Shown here in pieces: positions 35,746 to 46,092 of a DNA stretch of 64,000 bases. Positions within the stretch are counted from its first letter, which is position 1, and each line of letters opens with the position of its first letter. The notes below the pieces were generated by a model, which was not told the DNA's origin, did not search any database, and saw only the letters and a list, made by a program, of their open reading frames with translations. A program made the position numbers and the translations under genes. The stretch is from Phocoena phocoena (lineage: Eukaryota; Chordata; Mammalia; Artiodactyla; Phocoenidae): NCBI RefSeq assembly GCF_963924675.1, contig NC_089221.1:9607851-9671850 (forward strand), given 5' to 3'.

Positions 35746-36689
35746 AAATACACTATATTTTTGAAGAGAAAAAGAAAAACGCGGAATGAAAATATTCTTT
35801 AATGTATAGAACTACTTGAAAGTGTCCCTTGCCTTTTTCTCCTCCCCTGGAGCAGTGGGAGAAAAGATTTAAACAACAGTCCTAAGAGCATAATCTAAGC
35901 ATACAACTCAACAGGTGTGCTAGTTCTCTAACATTCTTTAAGAAAACTAAGCATTTAAAACTATCGTTTTTATTATGAGCAACAGAAATTACTGGGGTTT
36001 TTTTCCCTGCTTTTATAGTTTCCCTCTTTAAGGAAGAATAAATAATTGATTTAAAAAATAAAACATGAACTCATGTGTTAATTAAAAAAAGAAAAGAACC
36101 GTAGAACAGCTTGAGTCCCAGAAACCGCAAGGGCCAGTTTCCAGGTACTGCTGTGGTCGGCCGTGGGGTGATGTGGCCGCTCTGGGCCTTTCTGCTTCAA
36201 AGCTGTTGCACTTGGGAGATGGCAGCTCCCCGTGCTCCCTCCACCCTGGACACCCAACCTCGACCTCACCCGTGCTCCCCCCCCACCTCAGTGGACCTCC
36301 ACATCTGCACCTGTGCCGAAAGCCTGTCCTTGCTTCCCTGCATCCCACCCTGTTCACCTCTTTGCTTGCTAATTTCCCCCCCACTCCAGCGCCTCTGTTC
36401 TGCCCCAGCATCTTCTCAAAATGGCCCCGCATCGCCCACCAGCCCCTTCAACCATAACGTGCTCCTTAATTTCTCATCAGCTCAGTTCTCTTGGTGGCAC
36501 TCCACCTGGGCAGCTCCGTCAGTGGTTTCAAGGGACCAGCAAACCCAATGCTTCTGTGCACTCGTGATTCTACTCAACCTCTTCGCAATATGGATGAGTT
36601 TTCCTTCCATCGGTGTCTGCACTTGAACTATCCTTGCCACCCTCCCCCCTCTAACTACTCGCTGGGCTTCCTTCACAGGTCCTGTTTCT
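35746..36689. other. Unassigned sequence, C-rich in its right half
   Basis: 36100-36660 is C/T-rich and holds the longest frame outside the L1 (171 codons, 36111-36626). It is low-complexity (Pro, Ser, Cys, Leu), overlapped by long frames on the other strand, and borders L2-like sequence. I read it as non-coding and possibly a very decayed L2. Confidence 0.4.
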
Positions 36690-37070
36690 TTTTCTGTCAT
36701 TCATTTATTCCACAAATATTCATGGAGCACCTATTATGTGCCAGGCAGGGAAACAAATAGAGAATGAGTCCTTCCTCCATGGAGCTCACATCCTTTGGGG
36801 CAGGCGAGCAGTAGGGGAGACATGAAGGTACCTCCAATATTCCTATGTGCTAAAGAGAACAAACAGGAAATGAAATGGGGAAAGGGCTGCCATAAAAGCC
36901 AGTGTCCAGGGGAGCCTTTGACGAGGAGGTGACATCTGTGGGGATCTTACGTGGCTGCTATCAGGAGAGGAGGCGGGGGCAGGGGCACAGATTGAAGTAG
37001 GGAGGCCAGTTAGGAAGCTCAAGGTGTAGGCAGATGAGTCTACATACACCTTGGTAATGAAAGCCTCAAG
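36690..37070 (-). repeat. L2 LINE 3' region, reverse orientation
   Basis: 'cattcatttattccacaaat', 'gagcacctattatgtgccag', 'ccatggagctcacatcc' and 'tttgacgaggaggtgacatc' match the reverse of an L2 3' region. Diverged and non-coding. Confidence 0.65.
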
Positions 37071-37159
37071 CCTGGATGGGCTCATGGGGAAATGAATGAA
37101 GATGGACAGAGAAGACGCCCAAGGGCTGTGCCTGCAGGAGCCCTACACTGGTCATCCTA

Positions 37160-38085
37160 CCTTCTCAATACACCGTCTACTGGGACCTGACCCTCTCCTG
37201 GTCACCTTCTTTCACAGGCCCTGTCTCCTTTGCTGGCCTCTCTCATCGCTTGACCTCTAAATGGCGGCATCCCCAGGGCTCATCCCGCTTCTCTTCTTTT
37301 CTTTATCTGCACCCCCTGCCATAGTGCTCCCATCTCATATCATGATTTTAATCAGACTAGGGGTAGATTAAACTGATGATGAAATTTGTTGGATAATTAC
37401 ACTGGGGGTAAAAACGGCATTGGATTATCTTGGGCATCTGAGAAAGTATGGTTGCTTGATTCTGTACACAAATGCCTCTTGGGTTTACACTGCCAATCCA
37501 GATCTACCTGTCTTCCAGAATTGGCTACTGGAGCCTCTGCGATTCTGCCCTCAGACGTTTATGTGACATTTCACACTTAACGTGACCCAACGGTGAATGT
37601 GAAATTGCCTCCAGAACTGTTCCCCTCACCATCTCCGGCATCTCAGTGAACGACAGCCTCAATCTTGCAGCTGCCTGGGCCTAAAGCCTGCTTTGAGATG
37701 GCAGCCAAGTCTGTCTCCTCTACCTTCAAAATATACCTGTAACCTGAGCCCTCCTTACTCCCAGCCCTGCACCACACTGGTCTAAGCCACCGCCATCTCT
37801 ACCCCAGATTTCTGCAGCGGCCTCCTCAACAGCAAGCTTCCCTGCTTCGAATCTTGCCCCTGGAGTCTACTTTCAAGGTAGTCAGAGCGATCCACCCCAG
37901 AGCTAAGTAAGGTCCTGCCCTTCTGGTGCTCAATCCCTTTGGTGCCTCATCTCACACAGAGGAAGAGACCCAGCCACACTCAGTTCAAAAGTCTGGCGTC
38001 TTCTATTCTGTAACTTATATCTGCTTTCCCCTCCCCCTCATCTCTATAAGCAGCACTTATTGTAAATTTCAGATACTTACAACCC
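37160..38085 (+). repeat. L2 LINE fragment, forward
   Basis: 'ctcctttgctggcctctctc', 'catccccagggctcatcc', 'accttcaaaatatacctgta', 'ccacactggtctaagccacc' and 'tctgcagcggcctcctcaac' are L2-type blocks in order. About 37345-37500 looks unrelated and may be another decayed insertion. No open L2 reading frame survives. Confidence 0.6.
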
Positions 38086-38185
38086 AGAAATAGCTTACTG
38101 CATATGGAGAGGGACACACAGAGGCCAACCAGTATTAATATCAATGTACTAAAAGCAGACCAGTATCATGGGTGGAATAATAGAT

Positions 38186-38562
38186 GTCTTAGTCTACTCA
38201 GGCTGCCTTAACAAAGGACCACAGACTCAGTGACTTAAACAGTGGACATAATTTTTCACAGTTCTGGAGGCTGGGAAGTCTAAGGTCAGGGTGACACCTT
38301 GACTGGGTTCTGGTGAGGGCTCTCTTCCTGGATTGCAGACGGCAGCCTTCTCACTGCATCCTCACAGGGTGGGGAGAGAGAGAGCTCTGGTATCTCTTCC
38401 TCTTTCACAAAGACACCTATTCCATCAGACCAGGGCTCCACCTTATGACCTCATATAACCTAATTGCCTCTTCAAAGGCTCTGTCGCCAAATACAGTCAC
38501 ATACAGGGGGGTTTAGGTTTCAACATATACATTCGGGGAGACATGATTCAGTCCACAGCATT
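38186..38562 (-). repeat. MLT1-type MaLR LTR, reverse orientation
   Basis: 'tagtctactcaggctgcc', 'accacagactcagtgac', 'cacagttctggaggctggga', 'tggattgcagacggcagcc', 'cacctattccatcagaccag' and 'cgccaaatacagtcacat' are the reverse of MLT1 blocks. Full length. Confidence 0.83.
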
Positions 38563-38664
38563 AGGTTAAAGTGTCTACTTGCATGTTTCTCTCTTACACA
38601 CTCTGTTACAATCACCAAATGCTTTCAGTTGTGTCCCTTGGGTCTCTTCCTTCCCCCTGGTTTT

Positions 38665-38868
38665 TTTTTTTTTTTTGTGGTATGCGGGCCTCTCACTGTT
38701 GAGGCCTCTCCCGTTGTGGAGCACAGGCTCCGGACGCGCAGGCTCAGCGGCCATGGCTCATGGGCCTAGCTGCTCCACGGCATGTGGGATCTTCCCGAAC
38801 TGGGGCACAAACCTGTGTCCCCTGCATTGGCAGGCGGACTCTCAACCACTGCGCCACCAGGGAAGCCC
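38665..38868 (-). mobile_element. Short-form CHR SINE, reverse orientation
   Basis: Inverted A-tail, body and inverted head are complete. A 12-bp duplication with one mismatch, CCCCCTGGTTTT / CCCCCTAGTTTT, is at 38653-38664 and 38869-38880. Confidence 0.93.
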
Positions 38869-38880
38869 CCCCCTAGTTTT

Positions 38881-39600
38881 TGTCTGAAGGTTTCATTCTG
38901 CCCCAGCCCTGAATATTCTATTAACCAGCCCAGTCTCCTCCTTCTGCAGACCCCCAGCCCCCTTCAATTGTGTGTCTTCAACTCCCAGGACACAGCAATG
39001 AGCAAACAGGAATGCATGTGGATGGTGCTGGCTGGAGAAAGGCTTGCTCTGCATTACCCAGAGAGTGGTGGCCAACAAGTAACAAGAATATCAGGATTTA
39101 TCCTCTTTAAAATAGTACCTACTGATTACCACATGTGAAATCCTCAAGATAAATCAGAATTAATGAACGTGTAGCTAGTTGACTGCAAAAACCATTGTAT
39201 CAAACATTTTATCTTTTTAGCCCTTTAATAGCAGCTCTTTTCTCCTTGGGGCAAATGTTTTCTTCACCTTTCAGAAATAATTACACAAGCCCAGTGAATT
39301 CCAGAGGAGATAAGTTCAGTGAGGGAAAGGAAAGGTCATGTATGTTGATATTACTGGCTAGAAGAGGTCTGGGTAAGCCATGTGTTAGGAGATGTTCAGA
39401 AAATCCACCAGCTTTTATAAAATGTTCCCTTTAGCTGACTGGCATTGTTACTCCATGAAAGGTGTTAGTGCTACTGAAATCATTCAATCATAGGAAACAG
39501 CATCCATGAAGCAACAGGAAACGAATGGCCAATAGCAAACACTTGAAGGATTGTACAAATGAAGTCAAACCTTGGAGACTGAATCTGTTTTCCTATTGCA
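38881..39600. other. Unassigned sequence
   Basis: No recognised repeat or gene. The 118-codon frame starting at 38782 begins in the SINE and is not supported. Confidence 0.35.
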
Positions 39601-39737
39601 TGTATTAGTTTGCAAGAGCTGCCATAACAAAATACCACAAACTGGGTGGCTTAAAAAATGAGCATTTGTTTTCCCACAGTTCTAGAGGCTGTAAGTCCAG
39701 CCAAGACCAAGGTGTCAGCAGATCTGGTTTCTTCTTC

Positions 39738-39824
39738 TTTTTAAATTGAGGTAACACTGGTTTATGTAAGTTCATGTGTACCTTATAATTTGACTTCTGG
39801 TTACACTACAGCGTGCTCATCACC
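39738..39824 (-). mobile_element. LINE-1 3' end fused to U6 snRNA sequence
   Basis: Read on the minus strand, 'tgatgagcacgctgtagtgt', 'aaccagaagtcaaattataa' and 'ccagtgttacctcaattta' match the 3' terminus of an old L1M-type element that normally ends at 'accaatgttacctcaata' plus poly(A). It follows the U6 sequence directly, in the same orientation, with no gap. Only about 87 bp of L1 are present. Confidence 0.75.
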
Positions 39825-39930
39825 AAAAACTACGCAATGCTTCATGAATTTGCAAGGGTATCCTTGCCCAAGGGCCACGCTAATCTCTGTACCCTTCCAA
39901 TTTTAGTATCTATGCTGCTGAAGCGAGCAC
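39825..39930 (-). pseudogene. RNU6 (pseudogene): U6 snRNA retropseudogene (5' part of a U6-L1 chimera)
   Basis: The minus strand reads 'gtgctcgcttcagcagcata', 'actaaaattggaagggtaca' and 'ggcaaggataccc', and ends in five T. This aligns with the whole of the 107-nt spliceosomal U6 RNA. U6 normally pairs with U4 and U2 at the splicing active centre. Here the conserved ACAGAGA box reads ACAGAGATTA with a 3-base loss, and about 15% of bases differ, so this is not a functional gene. The type 3 promoter (TATA box and PSE), which would lie upstream at about 39955-40000, is replaced by MLT1 LTR sequence. It is flanked with the L1 piece by TGGTTTCTTCT (39725-39735) / TGGCTTCTTCT (39936-39946). Confidence 0.88.
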
Positions 39931-40239
39931 GGGGTTGGCTTCTTCTGAGGCCCCTCTCCTTGGCTTGTAGATAGACGTCTTCTCTCTGCATCCTTTTACA
40001 TGGCCTTTCTTCTGGGTCTGTGCATCCCTGGTGTTTCACATTCAAATTTCCTCTTCTTCTAAGAACACCGATCCTACTGGATTAGAGCTCACCCTAATGA
40101 CCTCATTTAAACTTAATCACTTCTCAAAGACCCTATGTCCAAATGCAGTCACATTCTGAGATCCTGGGGGGTACGTCCTCAAAGTATGAATTTGGGGGGA
40201 CACAATTCAGCCCATAACATAGTGCCTAACAAATACTCC

Positions 40240-40420
40240 AACACTTAGTAATTTGAAACAACAATCATTTATTCTGCTCACAAATCTAATTGCACAGGGC
40301 TCAGCAGGGACAGATCATCTCTGCTCCAGGTTGTGTAATGTGGGGAGACTCAGCTGGGGTTGGAGAATCCTGTCTTCAGATGGTTCATGACCACGGCTGA
40401 CAAGCTGGTGGGGTTGGCTG
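40240..40420 (-). repeat. Probable old MaLR LTR fragment, reverse
   Basis: 'caacaatcatttattctgct', 'cacagggctcagcaggg' and 'catctctgctccaggttg' resemble the reverse of older MLT1 subfamilies. Highly diverged, so class-level only. Confidence 0.42.
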
Positions 40421-40609
40421 TGAACTGGGCACTCAGTGTGGGGTGGGGGTTATGGGCTAGAGATCTCAGTCCCATCAGCAGCAGCAGTCAATGTTCTTAG
40501 ATGCTCAAGAGGTGGCAAATCAAGCCTTCTGCCTGATGTTTCTAACCTTTCTACACCAACACCCAGCAGGGTGATGGGCATGAAGCAGATATTAAACAAA
40601 TACTGAATT

Positions 40610-40921
40610 GTTTTTGTTTTTTAATAGACTTTGTTTTTTAGAGAGTTTTAGGTTCATTAGCAAAACTGAGTGGAAGGTACAGAGATGTCCTCTACGACCC
40701 CTGCCCCCACCCCTGCATAGCATCTCTGGTTATCAACATCCCCTCCAGAGTGGCAGCATTTGTTACAAACGTTGAGGCAATGCTGACACATCATAATCAC
40801 CCAAAGTCCACAGTTTACACCTGGGTTCACTCTTGATGATGTACAACCTATGGATTTCGACAAATGTATAGTGACATGTACCCACCATTAAAGTATCATA
40901 CCAAGTAGTTTCAGAGCCCTA
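40610..40921 (-). mobile_element. Old L1M 3' UTR fragment, reverse orientation
   Basis: 'gagagttttaggttcattag', 'aaactgagtggaaggtacag', 'cccaaagtccacagtttac' and 'acaaatgtatagtgacatgt' match the reverse of an L1MA/L1MB-type 3' UTR. It is older than the CHR SINE inserted at its right edge. Confidence 0.75.
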
Positions 40922-40933
40922 AAAATACTGATT

Positions 40934-41138
40934 GTTTTTTTTCTTTGCGGTACGCGGGCCTCTCAATATTGTGGCCTCTTCCGTTGTGAAGCACAGGCTC
41001 CGGACGTGCAGGCTCAGCGACCATGGCTAACGGGCCCAGCCACTCCGCGGCATGTGGGATCTTCCCGGACTGGGACACGAACCCGTGTTCCCTGTATCGG
41101 CAGGCGGACTCTCAACCACTGCGCCACCAAGGAAGCCC
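40934..41138 (-). mobile_element. Short-form CHR SINE, reverse orientation
   Basis: Inverted tail, 'gcggtacgcgggcctctc' and the complete body are present, and the inverted head reads 'ccaccaaggaagccc'. A perfect 12-bp duplication, AAAATACTGATT, is at 40922-40933 and 41139-41150. Confidence 0.93.
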
Positions 41139-41319
41139 AAAATACTGATTTTTAAATCACCAAAGAAGGTATACTTAATAGGAAGACTCAAGAGGGTTGG
41201 GCATTGGTACACTACTCTCCCTTCTAGAAAGAAATACCTGATTTGAGGAATGTTATGAGCCAGAGAATCATGTGTCCTTTCAAAAAGCACTCTTTTAAAA
41301 GCACCTGTTAAAAAGTGGT

Positions 41320-41944
41320 GGACCTAGAGACTGTCATACAGAGTGAAGTAAGTCAGAAAAAGAAAAACAAATATGGTATATTAACGCATATATGTGGAAT
41401 CTAGAAAAATGGTATAGATGATCTTATTTGCAAAGCAGAAATAGAGAGACAGACGTAGATAAAAAATGTATGGACACCAAGGGGGGAAAGGAGGAGTGTG
41501 GGATGAATTGGGAGATTGGGATTGACATATATACACTACTGATACTATGTATAAAACAGATAACTAATGAGAACTGACTGTATAGCTCAGGGAAAACTCT
41601 ACTCAATGCTCTGTGGTGACCTAAATGGGAAGGAAATCCAAAAAAGAGGGTAGACAGATACATATATATACTTTGCTGTACAGTAGAAACTAACACAACA
41701 CTGTAAAGCAACTATACTCCAATAAAAATTAATTAAAAAAATAAAATAGATAACTTATAAGGACCTACTGTATAGCACAGGGAACTCTACCCAATCCTCT
41801 TTAATGACTTATATGGGAAAAAAATCTAAGAAAGAGTGGATGTATGTATATGTATAACTGATTCACTTTGCTGTACACCTGAAACTAACACAACACTGTA
41901 AATCAACTGTACTCCAATAAAAATTATATAAAAAAATGAAAAAA
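41320..41944 (+). mobile_element. Two LINE-1 3' ends in tandem sharing outer duplications
   Basis: First unit (41320-41742): 'agactgtcatacagagtgaa', then the 3' UTR with 'actgtatagctcagggaaaa', ending 'caactatactccaataaa' and an A-rich tail. Second unit (41743-41944): begins at 'aaaatagataacttataagg', repeats 'tatagcacagggaactctac' and again ends 'ctgtactccaataaa' plus poly(A). AAAAAGTGGT at 41310-41319 and 41945-41954 flanks the pair. Either a second L1 entered the first one's tail, or the pair arrived as one transcript. Confidence 0.85.
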
Positions 41945-42164
41945 AAAAAGTGGTTCTAATAAGCTTCAAGCCCCCAATGTGGTCTTGGTTTATGGAGGAC
42001 CAGTAGTGACGACCTGAAGCCAGCACTCCCAGGCGCCCACTTTTATGGTATGACTGTTGTGTCTTCCAAGGTGCTAGGAATCAACATTGACTTAGGGCAC
42101 CCAGGTGGGTGTGACTTAATCTCTTTTTGAATCGGTTAATTGTGATAAAAAGTAGACTTTCATG

Positions 42165-42513
42165 GGCTTCCCTGGTGGCACAGTGGTTAAGAATCCACCT
42201 GCCAATGCAAGGGACATGGGTTCGAGCTCTGGTCCGGAAAGATCCCACATGCTGTGGAGCATCTAAGCCCGTGCGCCACAACTACTGAGCCTGCGCTCTA
42301 GAACCCGTGAGCCACAACTACTGAACCCATGTGCCACAACTATTGAAGCCCACGCGCCTAGAGCCCATGCTCTGCAACAAGAGAAGCCACCGCAATGAGA
42401 AGCCCACACACCATAACGAAGAGTAACCCCCGCTCGCCACAACCAGAGAAAGCCCGCATGCAGCAACGAAGAACCAACACAGCCAAAAAATAAATAAATT
42501 AAATAAATTTAAA
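42165..42513 (+). mobile_element. Long-form CHR SINE
   Basis: The head 'gcttccctggtggcacagtg', long-form modules with repeated 'gccacaactactgaaccc' type units, and an (AAAT)n tail. A perfect 18-bp duplication, AAAAAGTAGACTTTCATG, is at 42147-42164 and 42514-42531. Confidence 0.95.
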
Positions 42514-42784
42514 AAAAAGTAGACTTTCATGAATAGTGGAGTTGCATTTAACACTTATAGAACAATGAACCATGAGTAAATGTAATACTGACAAATTATT
42601 ACTTTAAAATTTTTAATTGCTATATAGATTTAACTACAACCTTAACTAACAACGATTAATATCCCTGCTACTGTGCCCTCCAAGTACTAACAGATCTTTG
42701 CCACAGAACTTTTACTCACAACTTAGGAAACTCATGTTAAAACTTGTGGCAATCTAGCATTTTTTTCTCCTCAGATCTTTGTAA

Positions 42785-43098
42785 GATGAAAGAGTGAAAA
42801 ATGAAGTCCCTGGAGCCAACCTAACAAGCTCACCTGATTTAATCTTCAATGGCTGGTCTTAAAATCCTCCAAAAATGTGGTTACCTTTACGATTTTCTTC
42901 TTTTTTCCACAGTCTCTTAGGAATTTCCCAACCACTGACCTCCTCATCCACTCCTTGGCTATAAATACCCACTATTTCTTGGATTCAGGATTGAGCTCAG
43001 GTCTATATTGGGGTCTCCTTGCCCCTGTTGCAATAATTCCTGAATAAAATCTGGTTCTGCCACTTTAACTGCTGCCCAGCTCTGATTCTCTTTGACAG
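42785..43098 (+). repeat. Probable solo LTR
   Basis: Promoter-like layout: TATA box (CTATAAATACC) at about 42959, and AATAAA at about 43043 in 'cctgaataaaatctggttct', followed by 'gccactttaactgctgccca' and a CA end near 43098. Between them 'ggggtctccttgcccctg' is like the R/U5 of class I ERVs. No paired LTR or internal region. The start and target duplication are uncertain, and an unrelated promoter is possible. Confidence 0.5.
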
Positions 43099-44589
43099 GC
43101 CCCAGTCTAAAAGTTTTCCTGAACAAGAACAGAGGAAGACCAAAGCTCACAGCTACATCTGATGTCTGATTCTTGGTACCATCTCACCTATGCTTATTAA
43201 CCCTCCCACCTGCCATGTGCATCTCCCCTCTGCCCACCCACCGAATTAGCGAGGAATGCCTTCTATTTGACGAGCAGTTTTGCAGTTACAGACTTCAGGT
43301 ACCTGTATCCTCTGAATTTCACAACATTCCTTTGAAAAAGAAATGACTATTCTTGCTAGTATTTCCTTTTGTTGTTCAAGCATGTAGCAGAAGAAAATGA
43401 TTAAATTGGGCCTAAAAACAACGACTGAAGTATAAAGTGGCCATTGGTATGTATGGATTAAATCAAATGACAGTATCTTAGAATTCGTCTGTAATGGTTA
43501 GAATTGGAAAGTCACATAATGGGTAGTAAGTTCTTTAGTCTCTGATTCTGTTACCAAATAAAATCTATATTGCTTGCAATACTCCTCTAGTATGCTTTTT
43601 TTCCTTTGCAATGTATTCTTAGGCATATCATTATTATTTAATTTTTGGATGACTTGCATTGTCCATCCTTGAATTTTAGGAAATATTGGAAATATTAGGA
43701 CATTTAGGAACTTTAGGAAATACTGAAAGGTAGGTGCTTCAGAGCATTAGGGAAGAACACAGCTTACACCCTTTGTGCAATGTAAGCTCACAACCACTTT
43801 GGGTTTCAAACGACAGTTTTTGAAGTGGATACACTAGTCTGACAGCCAGAGTGCATTCATTGGAGGAAGGGACAGGAAAAAAAGACTTTTGGAATGCTAC
43901 ACAAAAACTTGGCTTTGTAAATCAAACACAAGCCTGGTTTAGAGAAGTTACTGAGAGCCACGGAACCGGGAGGAACACAAGTTGACATCATGCCAGGAAG
44001 AGACCAGAACTCTCTCTGGACAGGAAAAAGAGTTCTAGAAAAGACTAGAGGAGAAAACCAGTAGGATATGGATGCTAGTGTGAGGTGCTAGACCATACTT
44101 TCTGCCCCTTAGGTTTAGGGACCCAAAAAGAGGGGGGTTTTCCCCTCTGCCCTCCAGGGAGTAGTAGGCAGGTGGCCATTCTCCAAGGACTGGGCATGAC
44201 AGCAGTAGAACTGGTGCCTTTGAGCAGGGGTCCTGAGATAAAGCTCCGTCCTCTTGATCCATCCCTCCCCTCCCCTCCCCTCCCAACCTGGGTCCTCAGT
44301 AGTTCCTATGAGTCCTGGGCTCTCTCCTGCTGCCCACAGGAATGAAGAAGGTAATTGGGAACTGAAAGCCGGGGTGTATTTCTGGGAGTGGGAGGGGAGG
44401 CAGACCTGTACATATATGTTAAACACAACGTGGTTTTAAAAATCTTTACGAATACACACCATGATGTAAGTGTTAATAAGAGGGCATAGGTGGATGCCGA
44501 TAAATAACGTGATGCCACATTATACAGTCAGAGGTAATATTACAAATCAGAGGGGACAAAGGTGCTGGAAAAATAAGGGCCTTTCCAAA
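43099..44589. other. Unassigned sequence with a short CCCCT repeat
   Basis: A (CCCCT)n tract of about 23 bp is at 44262-44284. Several imperfect 'ttaggaaatatt' repeats lie at 43676-43725. No repeat family or gene recognised. Overlapping frames at 44035-44518 follow the GC-rich microsatellite. Confidence 0.38.
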
Positions 44590-45690
44590 AACTGATATTA
44601 ATATGAAAAATAAAATTAAATTAAATCCCTACTTCACGCCATACACAACAATAAGTTCAAGATACATTAGAGAACAAATCTGAAGAATTAAATCTTAAAT
44701 ATTTTAATAAGAAAATAAAGGAGACTGATCCTATGAACTTAGCTGAGGGGAGGATTTCTTAGACATAGGAAGAACAAAATTTGAATACATTAAAATTTAA
44801 AAGCAAAAAAAAAAACCCATTAAGAGACATGTCATAAGTTGGGAGAATACATTAGAATCAAGATAACATCAAGAATGTATAAATATCTCCTATTTTTATT
44901 AACAATGGCTTTCCTTTATTGAACACCAAGCCCATTTAAGTACTGTACGTGTTATAATTTATTAAGAACATACAACTCTAACAAGGTAGATAATTGTATT
45001 AGTCTCATTTTAAAGATTAAGATAAACTACAGGTAATCAAGATTAAATTTGTACAAGAGTGCACAATTAGAGGTGTGGGATCTATACCCAGGTAACAGTC
45101 TCATCTAAAAAATACCTTCAGGTGCTGGTTCCAGCACCCTCACTCTTAATCCAATAGGAAAATGGGAAAGGGTGTGAACAGGCATTTCTCAGACAACTAA
45201 CAACTCTGAAGATGCTAAACTTCAGGGATAACTGAGGAAATGCAAATTGAAACAACAGACCCATCAAACTGGCAAAGATTTAAAAGGCTGACAATACCAA
45301 GAGTTGGCACATATGGGGTGAAACAGGAACTGTTGTTAACTGATAGTGAGAGTGTCAACTGGCACAACCATTTCAGACGACAATGAAAGGTAGCTCTTAA
45401 ATTTGAAGATGCACATCCCTCTGGTCCAACAATTTCAAAGGACACACATACAAAGACAGTCTTTACTTGCTAAATGTTCACCAAGAAGAGTGTGGAAACC
45501 ATCTAAATATCTATCAATCAGAGAACGGATAAATACATTGCAGTCTATGCATGCCATGGGATACAACAAAGCAGAAAAATGCATGAAGTATGTATACATA
45601 CATTTATGTGGATAAATCTGAACAAGGTTGAGTCAGAAAAGCAAGGTTTAGGTGGATCTATAGATCCATATCTATATCTATGTAGTATGA
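44590..45690 (+). mobile_element. Old L1M ORF2/3' region remnant
   Basis: Left part (44590-44885): 'atccctacttcacgccatac' and 'aaggagactgatcctatg'. Right part (45165-45690): 'ccaataggaaaatgggaaag', 'tgaacaggcatttctcagac', 'aggaaatgcaaattgaaac' and 'ggataaatacattgcagtct'. These follow the order of the ORF2 C-terminal region and 3' UTR of L1. Many frame breaks, no coding capacity. A MIR separates the two parts. Confidence 0.7.
44897..45112 (-). repeat. MIR, reverse orientation, inside the L1M remnant
   Basis: 'tttattgaacaccaagccca', 'caaggtagataattgtatta', 'gtctcattttaaagattaag' and 'agtgcacaattagaggtgtg' match the reverse MIR. It interrupts the L1M copy, so that L1 must be very old or the two L1 parts were brought together separately. 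Confidence 0.68.
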
Positions 45691-45693
45691 TGC

Positions 45694-46092
45694 TGTTATG
45701 GTTAATTTTATGTGTCAACATGGTACTCAGATATTCGGCTAAACATTATCCCAGATGTTTCTGTGAAGGTATTTTTTAGATGAGACTAACTTTCAATTCA
45801 GCAGACTTTGAGCAAAGCAGATGGCTCTCCATAATCTGGGTGGGCCTCATCAAATCAGCTGAAGGTCTGAAAAGAAAAAGATTGACTTTCTGGGAAGGAG
45901 AGGGAATTCTGCCAGCAGACTGCCTTTGGACTCAAATCACAACTCTTCCCTGGGTCTCCAGCCTGATGACCTACCCTGCAGAATTTGGATTTGCCCACAC
46001 TTCACAATTACATGAGCCAATTCCTGAAATAAATCTCTCTTTATCTATACATCCTGTTGGCTCTGTTTCTTTGGAGAAGCCTGACTCATAGA
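45694..46092 (+). repeat. ERVL/MaLR-type solo LTR, near full length
   Basis: 'tggttaattttatgtgtcaa', 'tctgtgaaggtattttttag', 'gggtgggcctcatcaaatca', 'ggaattctgccagcagactg', 'cctgggtctccagcctgatg', 'aaataaatctctctttatct' and 'ggctctgtttctttggagaa' appear in order. It contains AATAAA and ends near 'gactcataga'. It is the intact counterpart of the split LTR at 9382-17095 and lies in the old L1M. Confidence 0.8.

Larger units (their letters stand above)
39601..40220 (-). repeat. MLT1-type MaLR LTR split by a U6-L1 retrocopy
   Basis: The left part (39601-39737) reads 'tgtattagtttgcaagagct', 'gccataacaaaataccacaa' and 'ttctagaggctgtaagtcc'. The right part (39931-40220) reads 'gaggcccctctccttggctt', 'accctaatgacctcattta', 'atgcagtcacattctgag' and 'cacaattcagcccataac'. 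Together they form one reverse MLT1. The inserted 39737-39930 is described separately. Confidence 0.87.

Noticed and set aside
36111..36626. 171-codon open frame, the longest outside the LINE-1
   Set aside because: Low-complexity, overlapped by frames of similar size on both strands, no domain, no splice or promoter evidence, and adjacent to L2-like sequence. C-rich DNA has few stop codons.
39825..39930. Possible functional U6 snRNA gene
   Set aside because: About 15% divergence with damage beside the ACAGAGA box, no U6 promoter upstream, and fusion to L1 sequence with target duplications.
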